Of a DNA stretch of 60,000 bases, positions 11,401 to 22,170 are shown in pieces. The notes beneath the pieces are model-generated. The model was not told where the DNA came from. It did not search any database and saw nothing but the letters and a program-made list of their open reading frames with translations. The translations under genes were made by a program, and so were the position numbers. Positions within the stretch are counted from its first letter, which is position 1; every line of letters begins with the position of its first letter. This stretch comes from Membranipora membranacea. Lineage: Eukaryota; Bryozoa; Gymnolaemata; Cheilostomatida; Membraniporidae. Location: the NCBI GenBank assembly GCA_914767715.1, contig OU612072.1:14944001-15004000 (forward strand), in the 5' to 3' direction.

Positions 11401-14400
11401 AACACGTCACAACTGAAATTGGTAAGCTCAGTTAGCTTTACTTACTCCGTAAGAGAGATAATAATTTCATAGCCTTTGAGCTTCGTAACTAGTGGACAAG
11501 TATTGACTGCGTTTAAGGAAGTTTAAAATGAGAAAATCATAAATACATAGCTACGTGTAGAGAATGGATCAGAACAAGTCTGATCCATTTTGCTTGCATT
11601 CCAGCAGCTCCCCTTCCTCAGGTCACGCCGCAGCTTGAAAAGTTGAGGGGGAGCAACTCCGGATGCGGACAAATGAACCAAACTTGGTCTTAGTATTGAA
11701 TGTTGTAAGTCAGTGTGTTATTGCAAGTAGCTATCAGATCATAAAGGTTGTTAATGTCAAAAGGAGACAACTATGGTAATTTGTCGGTTCACTTGTTGCG
11801 TTATGTTATAGGTGTGTGCGGAACTGGCACTTTGGACCTCGATATTGCCATTACATTTGATCAGAGACTCATTTTTGGTATGACATTTTACGAAAACAAA
11901 AATATGTGGGTTTTCGCCATTGTCAACTTGGTAAGTTTAGATACTCGGCTTTCTCAGCCTGTGACCTCAGTTACATGTATTGATTAAGAGAAGAAAACTC
12001 ACAATTATAGAGAATGTAAATCAAAAAAGTATTTGTCATTTGCATTGAATTAAACCAATCATATACAGTTTTGTTGGTATCATTTGTCTTAATATATAAC
12101 AAAGTCTTATAATTTCGATCGCCCGTTGGCACAGGAACAGAATGTTGATCTCTTCTCTCTTCTACCTCGGACTTTGACTCATTTTTGCGAACCTTCCTGA
12201 GATTTTGATTAAATGACGCGTTCAGTGCTGCCTTCCCCTATCTGTGTTACAGGGTGTCTATGTCTATGATCAGACTACAAAACAGGGGAGACTACTGATC
12301 GACATAGCAGATATGTCTTATACGGTATCTGACTCCGTGCAACAAATTATCCGAGCTCCTTCTTCAGCTAATAATCAAATACTCTGGCAAAAAGTATCAG
12401 AAGGTTCGTTGGCAACTCTCCAGCATAACAAGAATATTAATGATTATAATACAAATATTACAATTCAGTATGATCTTGATCTAGATTGAACTCCATATCT
12501 GGAGCAGTATCATTAGCTTTATTTTGACATACCAAGTGTATACTGTCCCTAGTAACATTCTAGAAATGTCCAAATCATTATGGCTAAGTTGGGTTCTGAC
12601 CAAGATGGCAAGTTACAAGGCAGTCCTCTCACGATGAAAGTCAGTAGACAAGTGCCCATGTGTATAGTCTCTTCAAGGTCACGGTCAAGTCAGTCTCTGT
12701 CATATATAGGTCAGGGTAGGGTGGTAACTCCTTAGTAGTATGAACAGAGAAGACATCTCCAAGATTCATGTACAAAGTACATGTATAACAACATGACAAC
12801 AAACCTTATGATAGGAATACTCCACAGACACTGGAAGCTTTTTCTTTCTGTTTGCTGTTTTTTGAAGATTACTTTTCCCACGGCCTTTTTTATTCATGCT
12901 ATGAGGGACAGCCTATCAGATCAATTCCAGATCAGACCTGATGTTGAAGGTTTTCATTGATAGGTTGTGTCTAGCCTGGGCAGGCTGTCTGGGGTAGGTG
13001 GGTCCTTCCCTGCTCAGACCGGGTCGCGTTAATATTAATTCAGCAGAACTTTTAAATTCCACAATTCTATCTATGAATTTCATGTGTGTATTATGGTAAT
13101 AATATGCTCTGTATTTGTTTTAGGTATAAACTACTATAATCTGACAGATGTAGATGCTCAAAGTGGTACAGTGACTTACAATGACAATTTGTTCAGATAT
13201 CTCAGGTATTTTATTCAGAAAATTTTGCTTCAAATTGCACTTAAAATTCATCTTAGATGTTCCCATTAGAGTTCTCAGGTATTCACTTTATGTATCTGAC
13301 ATTTATATACTATATATGCGAATCAATCAATCCATTACCGATGCCACTGATCAATTCAGGCCTAACAGATTTCTCGGGAGTCACACATGCAGAATGATCC
13401 TACCCCCTTCCCCGCCCCCTAAAAAAATTCCTGAAAACTGAAATCTTACTAAGCCAGGAGCAGATGGGTACCGAATTCAAAACCCACATATTTATCTTGA
13501 AATTAGGGAAGTTCCAATGAATGTTTTACATGAACAAGTTCCTCAGGCCCATCCTTCTATAACCATAAATATTCTTTATTACAGCGCTTCTGGTATGCCA
13601 GCTATCGACAGCACAGCAGAATACTATGACCAATCCTATCCAGCACTGGGTCAAACTAATGCTAGATTAGAGTTCTCCCCTGACGGAGAGACTCTTCTTA
13701 TTGCTGACACAGAACTTGACTTCATTTTCTTCTTGCATACAAAGGACGACGGGACAAACACAAGTAGTATGTATCAAGTTACAAGTTCAAGTGAACAGTC
13801 TAAGTCTGCGTTAGAAAGGAGTGTTCAAACTGAAAAGTTTTTTTGAGAGGGTTTTCTTTCTTTCCTTAATATAAACTTGTTGTGCCCATAAACTAGCATA
13901 TGTCAACTATGTAATTCCTCTGGGAGGTAGTTAGGCCAAGTCTTCAAAGTGAAAAAGGTTATCATCACATGTACATGCTCAAGCAAAATACCTTGACTGC
14001 CTAGGCCTGCAAGAAACCTATCTACGGTTGTTTTTGAATAGACAGATAGAAATCATTTAGCATTGTTATTGAATCGCAAGACCGATGAAGTTTTTTCAAT
14101 TCCAAATTGCAATGTTTGATATTTCAGCCCCGATTCTTCAAGTGACTGATTGTGTCAGGGACACAACAGCTGTACAAGACGATGTTAACAACTGTACATT
14201 TCAGTCAATATCTGACGCCATGTGGATTAATGACACTCATATACTGATATTTGAGCGTCTTAATGGAAGTTTCAGATACGGTAAGAAACCATTTGTAAAA
14301 ATAATATAATATGCTATGACTTAAATTATGTATGCAAAGCTAAGTGTATGATCAAGGCTCATCGATTAGCCAATGTGTTGGCTCTGATCTCCTCGGTGTA

Positions 14401-17400
14401 AGAGAGCCAATGCCAGGTCACTGAAAGTACCTTTTGAGATATAGTGAAGGTGAAACTGAATCACGTTCACATTCTCTATAATATATCATTAGGTAGTACT
14501 CGGAAAGTATCATTAGGCCTGGCATTAGCCTGTCTTGACAAGCTTTGTTCGGATCGAACAAAGCCTGCCAAGACAGGCTAGCCTGCCGTTGGTTCTCTCC
14601 CTCCAAGCAGCCAATCGATGCCAACACATGGCTACCCTCATTGTTGACCTTGTAACAAGTAGAACTTGCTGACTTCCTCGTGTTGTGACATATAGAGATA
14701 CATTGTAGTTTATTGAAATGAGGTTTATAACAGTTTTATAGTGAACATGCAGAGAAGATTTTTCATCTTGATTGCATGGCTTAGAAAACCTCTCAACAGC
14801 CAATCACAGCTAATTTTCACCTAAAAATAAATTTGTGTTCATAAATTTGTAAATATATCAAACGTACTTGAAGTTACATGACTTCTGACTACATGCACAC
14901 CTTGGTGCTAAAGATTTGTACCTTCAGTTGAATTGTCACTTCCAAACAAGGTCTCAAAATATTATTATCAAGTAAAGTGTTCAAACTGCTGTCATTTGTA
15001 GCCATTGGAGTAGACATGTAGTCCTGCAGGGTGTTTTCTCAAGAACTTTGGGCATGTTTTTCAGACATTCCCTCCAAACACTCAAGAAGTACGGCATCGC
15101 CATTGCAAGAATACAGTTATGATAATTGCAATAACAATTACAGTAGTTATACCGAGTTGTAATATCGCAAGGTATTTTATTTGCAGTTGAAAGAGATTAT
15201 ACAACAACAACAACAACAACAACCCTTCCTACCGCAACAAGTGAGTCAACAACCACCACCACTACTAAGACGTCTACTGTATCATCTACAAGTACCTTAA
15301 CATCATCTGTTACCTCAAATGATACTAGGTCACCCACTATCACAACCTCTAGTTCATCCGTCCAAACTGATACAACATCTTCTACAACAAGTAGTCCACG
15401 TGAGTTTGTTGATTGTTTGTCATTCTCTTGTGTGGCTTGTTCGCTGATTCTAACCGATTGAAAAATTATGATTTGATCCTTATAGAACACGGAATGAAAG
15501 TTGATGATGGTTCAAGTACAACTCCCGTTATACCTGGTAAATTTTATATTGGTGATGTGTACAATTTAATAACCCACCAAACTGATCTGGCAAACCTAAC
15601 CAATAGCCCTTCAAAATTGCTGGCTAAGAGAGTCCATGCCAGGTCACTGAAAGTGCCCATTGAGATGTAGTGAAAGTGAAACAGTGTCAGTGTGACAAGT
15701 ACGGATACATTGTAGTTTATTTGAATGAGTTTTATTACAGTTTTATAGTGAACATGCAGTTAACAGATTTTCTATCCTGACTGCATGATCTGGACATCCT
15801 CCCAAAGCCAATCGCAGCTTTAATGTAACCTAAATATAACTATGTTTTCATGAATTTACAAATTCATAAAGTGCATGAAGGTAGACAATTTCTGACTACA
15901 ATTACACGTGGGCGGCAAAGATTTGAGCTTTTAGTTGAATTGTCACTTCCAAACAAGGTCATAAAAAATAATCATCAAGTTCGTTCAAATGATTGTTACT
16001 TTGTTAGCCCTGGCAGTACACATTTAGTTTTTGATGCAGGGTGCGTTTTCCCAAAAACTTTGGGTGTGTTTTTCAAACAGTCTTTCCAAACACTCAGGAG
16101 GTGGCCAGAGGTATGGCATAGCGATCACAAGAATACAGATTTGGTAATTGCAATAATATAAGAGTTGTATTATTTTAGTTGTAGTTGAAAGATATAATGT
16201 TAATGTAACAACAACAACAACTCCAACTACAACTACAAGTGACTCGGCAACCACCACCGTTACTGGGACATCAAGTCGTACAATTACATCATCTGTTGCC
16301 TTGAGCGATTCAGGTACAAAAGCTAACACACCTATGTGAGGGACGAATAACGCACACTCCCGTAACTTAATATTAATTACAGGAGTGTAAGGTCCCGTCC
16401 TGCACACTTCTTGACACAAGGTAAACCTTGGTTCTATTTTGTGTCATGGTGTATGTGTAATGGTGTTACTATATAATGTGTAATGGTTAGCACTCTTAAC
16501 TTTATGGACCTCTGAAATCCACCTAAGCAATCATTAACTTGATTATGTGTGATTCCGCAAAGTTCGGCCTAAACATGTGGTTGAGTCACGAACAAGTGGT
16601 TGCCCGTACTCTGAAAGTAAAATGACCGTCTAAAGTTCAATATTAAAATATAATAAGGATAAATATGACTGCAGTTGTAAAATATTGGATTTAGTCAAAA
16701 TGTAGCGCGACTAGTAATAAAATAACCGGTATACTCTGACTAAATGCTCGCCAGGACGACTCAATGTATGAGGTGACAACTTCACCTTCAATAAGACACA
16801 AGGTTCACTTGATCCTCTGCAGGAAATTACAAATGGCAGACTCGCCAATAACGATGGAGCTTCAACAAAATCATAACCGATGATCAGTCGATATAACCAA
16901 GGACTTACCTTTGCCTTGAACTGGAGCTTTATAATAATTATTTTATCAAACAAATTTCAACCTTGAATACTGCCTTGCAATATTAATAAGAGTTTTCACA
17001 ATTGTGATAAACTTACCTCGTCAATTTTTCTGACGGAAAGCTGCTCACTCCCTTCGGCCGGAATTCAATATGTATGTTTCTGAGTAATTCAATAATTTCA
17101 CAATGTTCTTGATGTGGAGTAGACATATATTTAATTATAATTATTCCATAAAAATTAATCCAAGTAAATTGCACATAACACAACCTTCGTCAAGGCTGTT
17201 CCAAAAATATGAGCTCATGTTAAGTGTCTCTGCAGCTCTTTATATAGTCACAGACATGAAGACACGGAGTTCATTGGTCACAGCAGGCGTTGTTCCTATT
17301 CCATATCTAATTCGATCTTAGGAGTCGCTTAAATGTTGACATTATTGCAACATTTTCTTTGTTACCGCTTACAATGGTCTTGCCATATTTCTAGAGAGTT

Positions 17401-19215
17401 CTCGAACATTCCTATTAAGGTGAAACTATTGTTACTCCTAAGATAGAGATCTTTCAACATCCTAACTGTTTTGTCCTCCAGATGTGCGGCATTGATTGAT
17501 CTTTCTATTATTTCTTTTCAGCTTCGCTTGATAGCCTTAGATGAGTTACCATTGAATGTTGAAATGTTGAAATGTTGAAATGTTGAAATGTTGAAATGTT
17601 GAATGTTGAAAATGAAATGGAAATCTAAATCAAACATTTGAATATGTAAAATCTAAAACTCTAAAATATGAAAAGCTATAATAATCTCAAGTAAATTAGA
17701 AATAACAGCTAAAAGTGGTAAAACATCATAATATAAAATTGCACATTAATGTATTAGTTATCAGGCGGGTTCTGGAAAACGCGGAAAGGCGGAAAATCAG
17801 TTTCATCGCGGAAAACGATTTTCCGCGTTTTCGAAAATGCGGAAAATCGTTTTTCACCTTGAATTTGTTGATGATGCTAAAAAAAACTACTGGAAAGACA
17901 TTGAGCCATCACCAGGCAACTGTTATAAGAACACTTGAGGGCAGAAATATTTATAGGTTAACATTAATTAATTTCTGGCACTGTAATCTTTAAACCATAC
18001 ACATTTTACAACGGCTTTACCATGCGATGGTGCCATTATGTTGTTTTTTAAAGTAAGGAAATTATATTCTAAAAAAAGTAGTTGAATATTTGTTTGCCTT
18101 ACAACTCGTTGAACTGCATATTGTTTTGATTATTTCCAGCAACTATTAAAGTGCCTGTGATTGTCGGAGGTTCGGTGTCTGGGATACTTATAATTGTAAT
18201 CTGCATAAGCCTTATTCTGTTCTTCATCAAGAAAAAAAGGTAGGTGTCGAAGTATCAATGTTATACACAGGATGTGCAAAATATCTGTAACTGGAAACTG
18301 ACAACGAGCTTTCATTGGTTGCTGGGCAAGATGAGATGAGATGAAATAAATTATCACCCTTGAATCTGAGTTCAATTCGGTGATTTGTTCAATTTAGTTG
18401 GCAAATTTGAAGAAATTACATATTATTTAAACATAGATGGTCAAGAGTGAGCAAGAAGACTAAAATTACCGATTCATATTGATCTGTGCTACGCATTCTT
18501 GTAACATCAGCTGGTTTTGAATCTCTAACATTCTCCGTATTGAATCAATTACTTTTATTGGCAACCAAAGTCAACTCATTCGAAATGTTTTGCACTCAGT
18601 GCCAGAAAAAAATATATTATGAGGACGGCTGACTGATATATATCTAGCTATATCCCGATTTAAAGTAACTTACTTCGATACTTACAGCCCATTTTGGGTT
18701 GTTATAAAAATATAAAGTAAATGATACAATTGATTGAATATCGGAGAATGGACCTTGAGTAAGTTAGGGGGGGGGGAGCCATTTTTACACATCCTTTCGA
18801 AAAACTATATCATTCAAATATACTAAATATATGATGCTTTTCAATCCAAATTTTAACCCTTGACCACCTACAGTTGATCAAAATAGGATACAGTCAGACA
18901 ATGCTTATCTTATTATCCAGACAAAGGCCACAATCTAAACAGAGTGGAAAGTCACATGACTTGAATGCGAACAGTGACAATTACACTTCACTAGATATGT
19001 CAAGAGATACAACTCCAACTTACACATCACTACAACTTCCGATGCAAGCTACAAGAGAGGACCAGGGTAAAGACACCTACACTTCTCTGAATACATCAGC
19101 GGATACATCATTACAGCCTCCTGAGAACATCACAGCTACAGAAACACAGACAGAGTCACGTCATACATATGAAACAATGCGGGCTGGTGCGGCAGATTAT
19201 GAAGATGTTTTATGA
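6838..19215 (+). CDS. Gene B, unit 1: propeller-like receptor with Thr-rich stalk and YxxL tail
   Basis: Fourteen exons keep one frame: 6838-6881, 9826-9940, 10710-10824, 11230-11421, 11812-11930, 12253-12403, 13124-13205, 13585-13766, 14128-14280, 15187-15399, 15486-15536, 16185-16313, 18140-18239, 18894-19215. They give about 655 aa. The start lies in a GCCATGG context and is followed by a short hydrophobic run (YIILLLYTLVTLG), probably a signal peptide. Exons 2-9 repeat hydrophobic strands like NHL-type propeller blades (SDVIYFVDD, FSPDGETLLIAD, DTHILIFERL), with many N-glycosylation sequons. Exons 10-12 are Thr/Ser-rich. Exon 13 encodes a membrane helix (SGILIIVICISLILFFI) followed by KKK. 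The tail has YTSL three times, YETM and YEDV, as in SH2-binding receptors. The propeller call is inferred from pattern, not from a database match. Role: probably ligand sensing at the cell surface. Confidence 0.8.
7010..7062. repeat. Short dispersed CCCACAATGCAATT element
   Basis: Intron 1 of gene B holds a mini-element whose left end is TCCCACAATGCAATTCAACT (from about 6981) and whose right end is AATTGCATTCTGGGA, an imperfect inverted repeat. The same terminus recurs across the window, for example at 2960, 38812, 38930 and 41070. It is present in both units (43732-43810 in unit 2). Confidence 0.5.
7927..8045. mobile_element. MITE family I copy
   Basis: TA-flanked (ccTA-GACCAGGTATGGTCC ... 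AGCTTGATC-TAc) with inner arms ACTGGTCCTTTGCC and GCTTGACCAGTGG. The unit 2 counterpart is at about 45160-45280, so this insertion predates the cassette duplication. Confidence 0.75.
8389..8517. repeat. Poly(T) and A/G-rich low-complexity tracts
   Basis: A T run of about 30 bases (8389-8418) is followed by an A-rich purine tract (8472-8517). Both are missing from unit 2, where the aligned intron jumps from 45590 to sequence equivalent to about 8755. This is either an insertion in unit 1 or a deletion in unit 2. Confidence 0.7.
9095..9178 (-). repeat. tRNA-derived SINE-like sequence
   Basis: On the minus strand the order is an A-box-like TGGCAGTTGGTTAGATCATC, then a B-box-like GGGTATAAATCC, at tRNA spacing. 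The unit 2 copy (45680-45755) reads CGCAGTTGGTTAGAGCATC, even closer to a tRNA D-arm. The folds are degenerate, so a SINE or tRNA relic fits better than a working tRNA. Confidence 0.5.
10330..10425. repeat. Pentanucleotide microsatellite (ACAGT)n
   Basis: Around eighteen repeats of a 5-bp unit in intron 2 of gene B, starting with two variant AGTAT units. It is absent from the corresponding intron of unit 2, where the flanks join directly near 48056. Confidence 0.95.
11571..11690. mobile_element. MITE family I copy in gene B intron 4
   Basis: Arms AGTCTGATCCATTTTGCTTG and AATGAACCAAACTTGGTCTT, with inner AGCAGCTCCCCTTCC/GGGGGAGCAACTCC. It is also present in unit 2 at 49211-49328, so it was fixed before the cassette duplicated. 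Confidence 0.7.
14399..15399 (+). repeat. Intragenic duplication of stalk exon, first unit
   Basis: The intron preceding exon 10 and exon 10 itself align with the intron preceding exon 12 and exon 12 (15625-16313). Shared landmarks include AATGCCAGGTCACTGAAAGT, TTTTATAGTGAACATGCAG, TTGAATTGTCACTTCCAAAC and the acceptor followed by TTGAAAGA. Exon 10 (15187-15399) is 213 nt and encodes a run of eight Thr and then a mixed Thr/Ser stalk. Its boundaries are both phase 1, so duplication leaves the frame intact. Unit 2 has the same arrangement. Confidence 0.85.
14527..14582. repeat. Hairpin in gene B intron 9
   Basis: AGCCTGTCTTGACAAGCTTT is followed by its near-perfect inverse ending AAGACAGGCT, around TTCGGATCGAA. 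It is conserved in unit 2 at about 52121-52176. Related CTTGTCAAGAC segments occur near 4900 and 7210, so it is a dispersed foldback sequence rather than a gene feature. Confidence 0.7.
15486..15536 (+). other. 51-nt micro-exon of gene B (exon 11)
   Basis: It sits between the two stalk exons, has a TTATAG acceptor and a GTAAAT donor, and has phase 1 at both ends. It encodes HGMKVDDGSSTTPVIP plus split codons at each side. The unit 2 copy at 53076-53126 has identical length and splice sites. Because it is frame-neutral it could be skipped or included without effect downstream. Confidence 0.65.
15625..16313 (+). repeat. Intragenic duplication of stalk exon, second unit
   Basis: Paralogue of 14399-15399 that ends in exon 12 (16185-16313, 129 nt, phase 1-1). 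It encodes VERYNVNV and then a Thr-rich segment. An alternative acceptor 6 nt upstream (16179) would add two residues. The intron part has diverged but still aligns over several hundred bases. Confidence 0.8.
17553..17612. repeat. Tandem (GTTGAAAT)n repeat
   Basis: An 8-bp unit occurs about six times in intron 12 of gene B. Unit 2 has only about two (55202-55226), so the array changed in length after duplication. Confidence 0.85.
17764..17930. other. Unit 1-specific intron segment with CGCGGAAAA palindromes
   Basis: At the same place unit 2 has unrelated sequence (about 55378-55570). Here the segment carries repeated GCGGAAAA motifs and a palindrome CGCGGAAAACGATTTTCCGCG-like core. Replacement of one intron segment by another indicates independent insertions or a deletion at this site. 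Confidence 0.55.
18140..18239 (+). other. Membrane-helix exon of gene B (exon 13)
   Basis: Encodes TIKVPVIVGG, the hydrophobic run SGILIIVICISLILFFI and a KKK stop-transfer cluster. This is the layout of a single-pass type I membrane protein. The exon ends in phase 2 (AG before a GTAGGT donor), which decides which downstream acceptor gives an open tail. Confidence 0.85.
18894..19215 (+). other. Cytoplasmic tail exon of gene B with tyrosine motifs
   Basis: The open frame ends at TGA 19213-19215. It carries YTSL at three places. The first two form YTSLDMSRDTTPTYTSL, that is YxxL-x9-YxxL, which is ITAM-like in spacing. Downstream are TYETM (the YxxM type known to bind PI3K p85) and DYEDVL at the C-terminus. 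The acceptor used here is GGATACAG at 18893. The stronger-looking acceptor 20 nt upstream (CCACCTACAG, 18873) would give AGT TGA and end the protein right after the membrane anchor. Confidence 0.75.
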
Positions 19216-22170
19216 GAGCAGAATTCAGATAAATCAACAACATCTGAGTATGGATACTGTGCAAACAGGGATATCCATAATAAGAACTGTAGTAATGAGT
19301 TCACTTTTGGGTGCCTGATTATGATTGAGGGTAGCATATTGTTGTGTTTTTCTTTCTCGTTTTCATGGATGTGATAAAGCAATTGTTTGGCTCTGACTAG
19401 CTGGTGAGTGGGATAAGAATAAATGCCAGGTCAGATGGTGGTTTCCTGAAAGTCTCTACTGATAAAAAATGATCGTGTAAATTATTTTAGATCCACTTTC
19501 ATTATCACTCAATAGCATGCTTTCTGTGATAATCACATCGCAGCCAACACATTGGCTAGGTTTATTCCAGTCGAAATACATTCCAGCTACGTTCAATCAA
19601 GGCATTTGAGACCAGGTTGTTATGTAATAATTAGGGGTGTGTGACAGATTCGATACTTTGGTCATTTGTTTTCAGGTTTTCAGACCAAGCTTAGAAAACC
19701 TATAAATTCTGGTTAAAAACATAGTATGGTGAGGTGGTAAACTTATCATAATATACATTTTATCTGGTAGTCACTGATAGTGCACTGTTATCGAAAAACT
19801 CTGATATCATCGCAAATTAAACTCTGAAATGCTATGAATCCAAATATCAGGGTTTTACGTTACCACTCTCTGAAAGCATGTTAGATATATATTAGGAAGA
19901 GCAGAATCAGTACTTGAGTGCAAAAACTGTCTTTATTGAAGTACAGTTTGGGCTTTATTTAAAGAAACAGCCCTAAATAGAAACCTAGACTGATATTAGG
20001 AGACGATCTATTCTTCCCAAATCTTTCAAATGATTTCATACAAACAGACCTGAAAGCACATCCTCAAATCTCATTTTCTCTCTCCCGATGTTTTATTCTG
20101 GTTAACTCCTCAAGCAATGCAAAATCGAAGCTGTTGGGTACGGGAGTGGATCCTCAAGTTCGCCTTCTTTTCTGATCGCCAAAAGTATTTGCCAGTCAAG
20201 CCCGGAAGTAGGGTGTCTCTGTATCTGTACTTGTATATAGTCTAAAAGCTCGTTTTGGAAGATAAAAATGGGGTGTGTTAGATAAGTTAGAGGTACGATA
20301 GAAATTTTTGCCATACATGGGATGGCAAAAAATAAACTGGTTTTGCAGCACCTCCGTCAATACAAAACACAACCAACAATTCTGGAGCAATGTCAGACTG
20401 GACATTGAAAATGTGTTATTGCACGTCTGCAATAACTCACCCAACATGTATACACTAGCAAACAAAAATAAATTTACAAAACTACCAAATTTTGTCCCCT
20501 GACCATTCTCTAGGAATTTCATTCTACAAAAGAAAAATGGTTAATTTATTTTAATCGTTGTACTCAGCTTTTACATGGTTATCTTCTCATTTGAGCGGGA
20601 CAACAGGCTAAGAGCTACGACAGGTTAAACTCGTTCAGGTTGAGAGCGTAACTTCATGACAATAAGTGTGTTACAGAAGGCTTTTGTGGCTGATAATAAC
20701 AATAACAGGCTAATGGGGGTATGTTATCTGTATTTATACACTCATTGCCTCCTAAATATTGACGCATGACTTTCGATACGCTTGTCGGAGTTAGTGGCGA
20801 GATAGTAGGTAAGGTATTTTGTATCGGACTTTGAGTAATCCGATCTGACACCTGACACCTGATACTATGGTGTCAAGTGATAAAATCCTCGCATACCTAT
20901 GAGTTCAATGATATATTCCAACATGATTGAATTGGTTGGTGAGATGGGAAGCTGGTCCGGCTCTCGGAATCAAATTGTCATTTGTTGGAGACTCCACTAC
21001 CGGTTGGTTACCTTTATTTATTTTAGTTCACTTGTTATTTCACCAATCATGTTAGAGATAAGAGCATCCATGGCGTGTAACCGCCCAGTCCTTCAAATTG
21101 TTATTTAAAGTGATCATTTTGCTACAAAACCCTCCTAATTTTCTTTAAGCCCTGTACCAGTGAAAACTTCCCAGAATGCTTTTTTTCCTTCCTGTGCAGC
21201 TTGGTTTTTATATAAACTTGGGAATCGAAGAAAACATCCAAAAGTGTTTCTACTGCAATTTTAGACTTATGCATCCATAAGTGGCCATCAGATGTGAAGT
21301 GGTAAAACATTGATTGACGGTAATGTTTTGAATAAACTAGTTCACATCAAAGGTCGAATTCAGAAGCGTCCCATTATGCAACTTTCTTGTTTGCCCAGTA
21401 AATTCACAGTATCAACATGCAGAAGCTAGATCTGACCACCCTGAATGTATGTACAGGCTGGTGCGATCCTAGGAATGTTGTCTTTTCTACATGCTAAAAT
21501 GGTACCCGGAAACTCAGACCAACAAAAGTTTGGACATCATACTGCATGTTTGTCATGAGGATTATTCATGAGTATGTATCTGACAAACAATGGATTAGTT
21601 TGCTCCAGAGGAAGGAATGGCAAGACCTGACAGTTCTGCAGATAGCAGCTTATCGGGACAAAGAAGACACAATGATAGCAATAAGAGATACTGTAAACTA
21701 ATGATGCATGGCCTGAGTTACTCACAGCTTCTATAACTAAGTTGCGGCTGCGGCGGCAAGGACACAAGAGGTCCTACATACAAATAACACAAAAGGTAAC
21801 TCAATTCTGGTATTTGGATTATCTGAATTTGATACTGAATAGAATATGAAATAATAAACTCAATACCTCCCTGTTTCATTATGTAATAAAATTGAAGAAG
21901 TTGCCTCCCCTACCTTACTCATATCATGAATACATTATGAGTCACAGTTTTTACTTTTGGGATAATCATTCATTTTTGAGATCGAAAATAATGTATGAAT
22001 TGAAAATTCAAGCCCCTTTTGTTAGAAGCAGTCATTGCATTCACTCAATGCTAGAGCAGTAGAGAGCAAGCAATGTATTAATTATATTTCCGACAAATTG
22101 GCAGTGACACAATAACCCACATTCCAGGGGTTCTAATAACATAAACTTGTATGGTTTTACCTTAGATCAG
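19216..22170. other. Region between gene B and gene C, unit 1
   Basis: No firm gene. The whole stretch aligns with 56869-59805. Open frames on the minus strand around 20102-20522 have unlikely composition and no splice support. On the + strand a 40-codon frame at 21617-21736 (MARPDSSADSSLSGQRRHND...) is kept in unit 2 with few changes. It could be an upstream exon of gene C, but nothing joins it to the protease exon with certainty. Confidence 0.4.
21617..21736 (+). CDS. Small conserved open frame, possible upstream exon of gene C
   Basis: Thirty-nine codons beginning MARPDSSADSSLSGQRRHND and ending in SYSQLL with TAA. In unit 2 the same frame is open with one visible replacement (A to T) and at least one silent change. 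The product is unrecognised: Ser/Arg-rich, with no known motif. It lies about 430 bp 5' of the caspase-like exon. Introns of this duplication are also highly similar, so conservation alone does not prove coding. Confidence 0.2.
   Translation: MARPDSSADSSLSGQRRHNDSNKRYCKLMMHGLSYSQLL

Noticed and set aside
14525-14803. Minus-strand frame conserved in both units (52119-52397)
   Set aside because: It lies in gene B intron 9 and runs over a hairpin; conservation matches that of all duplicated introns and there are no splice or domain signs.
15197-15490. Minus-strand frame rich in valine (also 52793-53080, 16024-16419 and 53652-53978)
   Set aside because: These are antisense shadows of the Thr-rich stalk exons; ACA/ACC runs read as Val on the other strand.
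18874-18893. Tail frame read from 18874 (LIKIGYSQ) as part of the protein
   Set aside because: Joining exon 13 at that acceptor gives AGT TGA; only the acceptor at 18893 keeps the tail in frame.
20102-20522. Minus-strand frames between gene B and gene C
   Set aside because: Composition is that of random AT-rich DNA, with no domains; the similarity to unit 2 is explained by the duplication.
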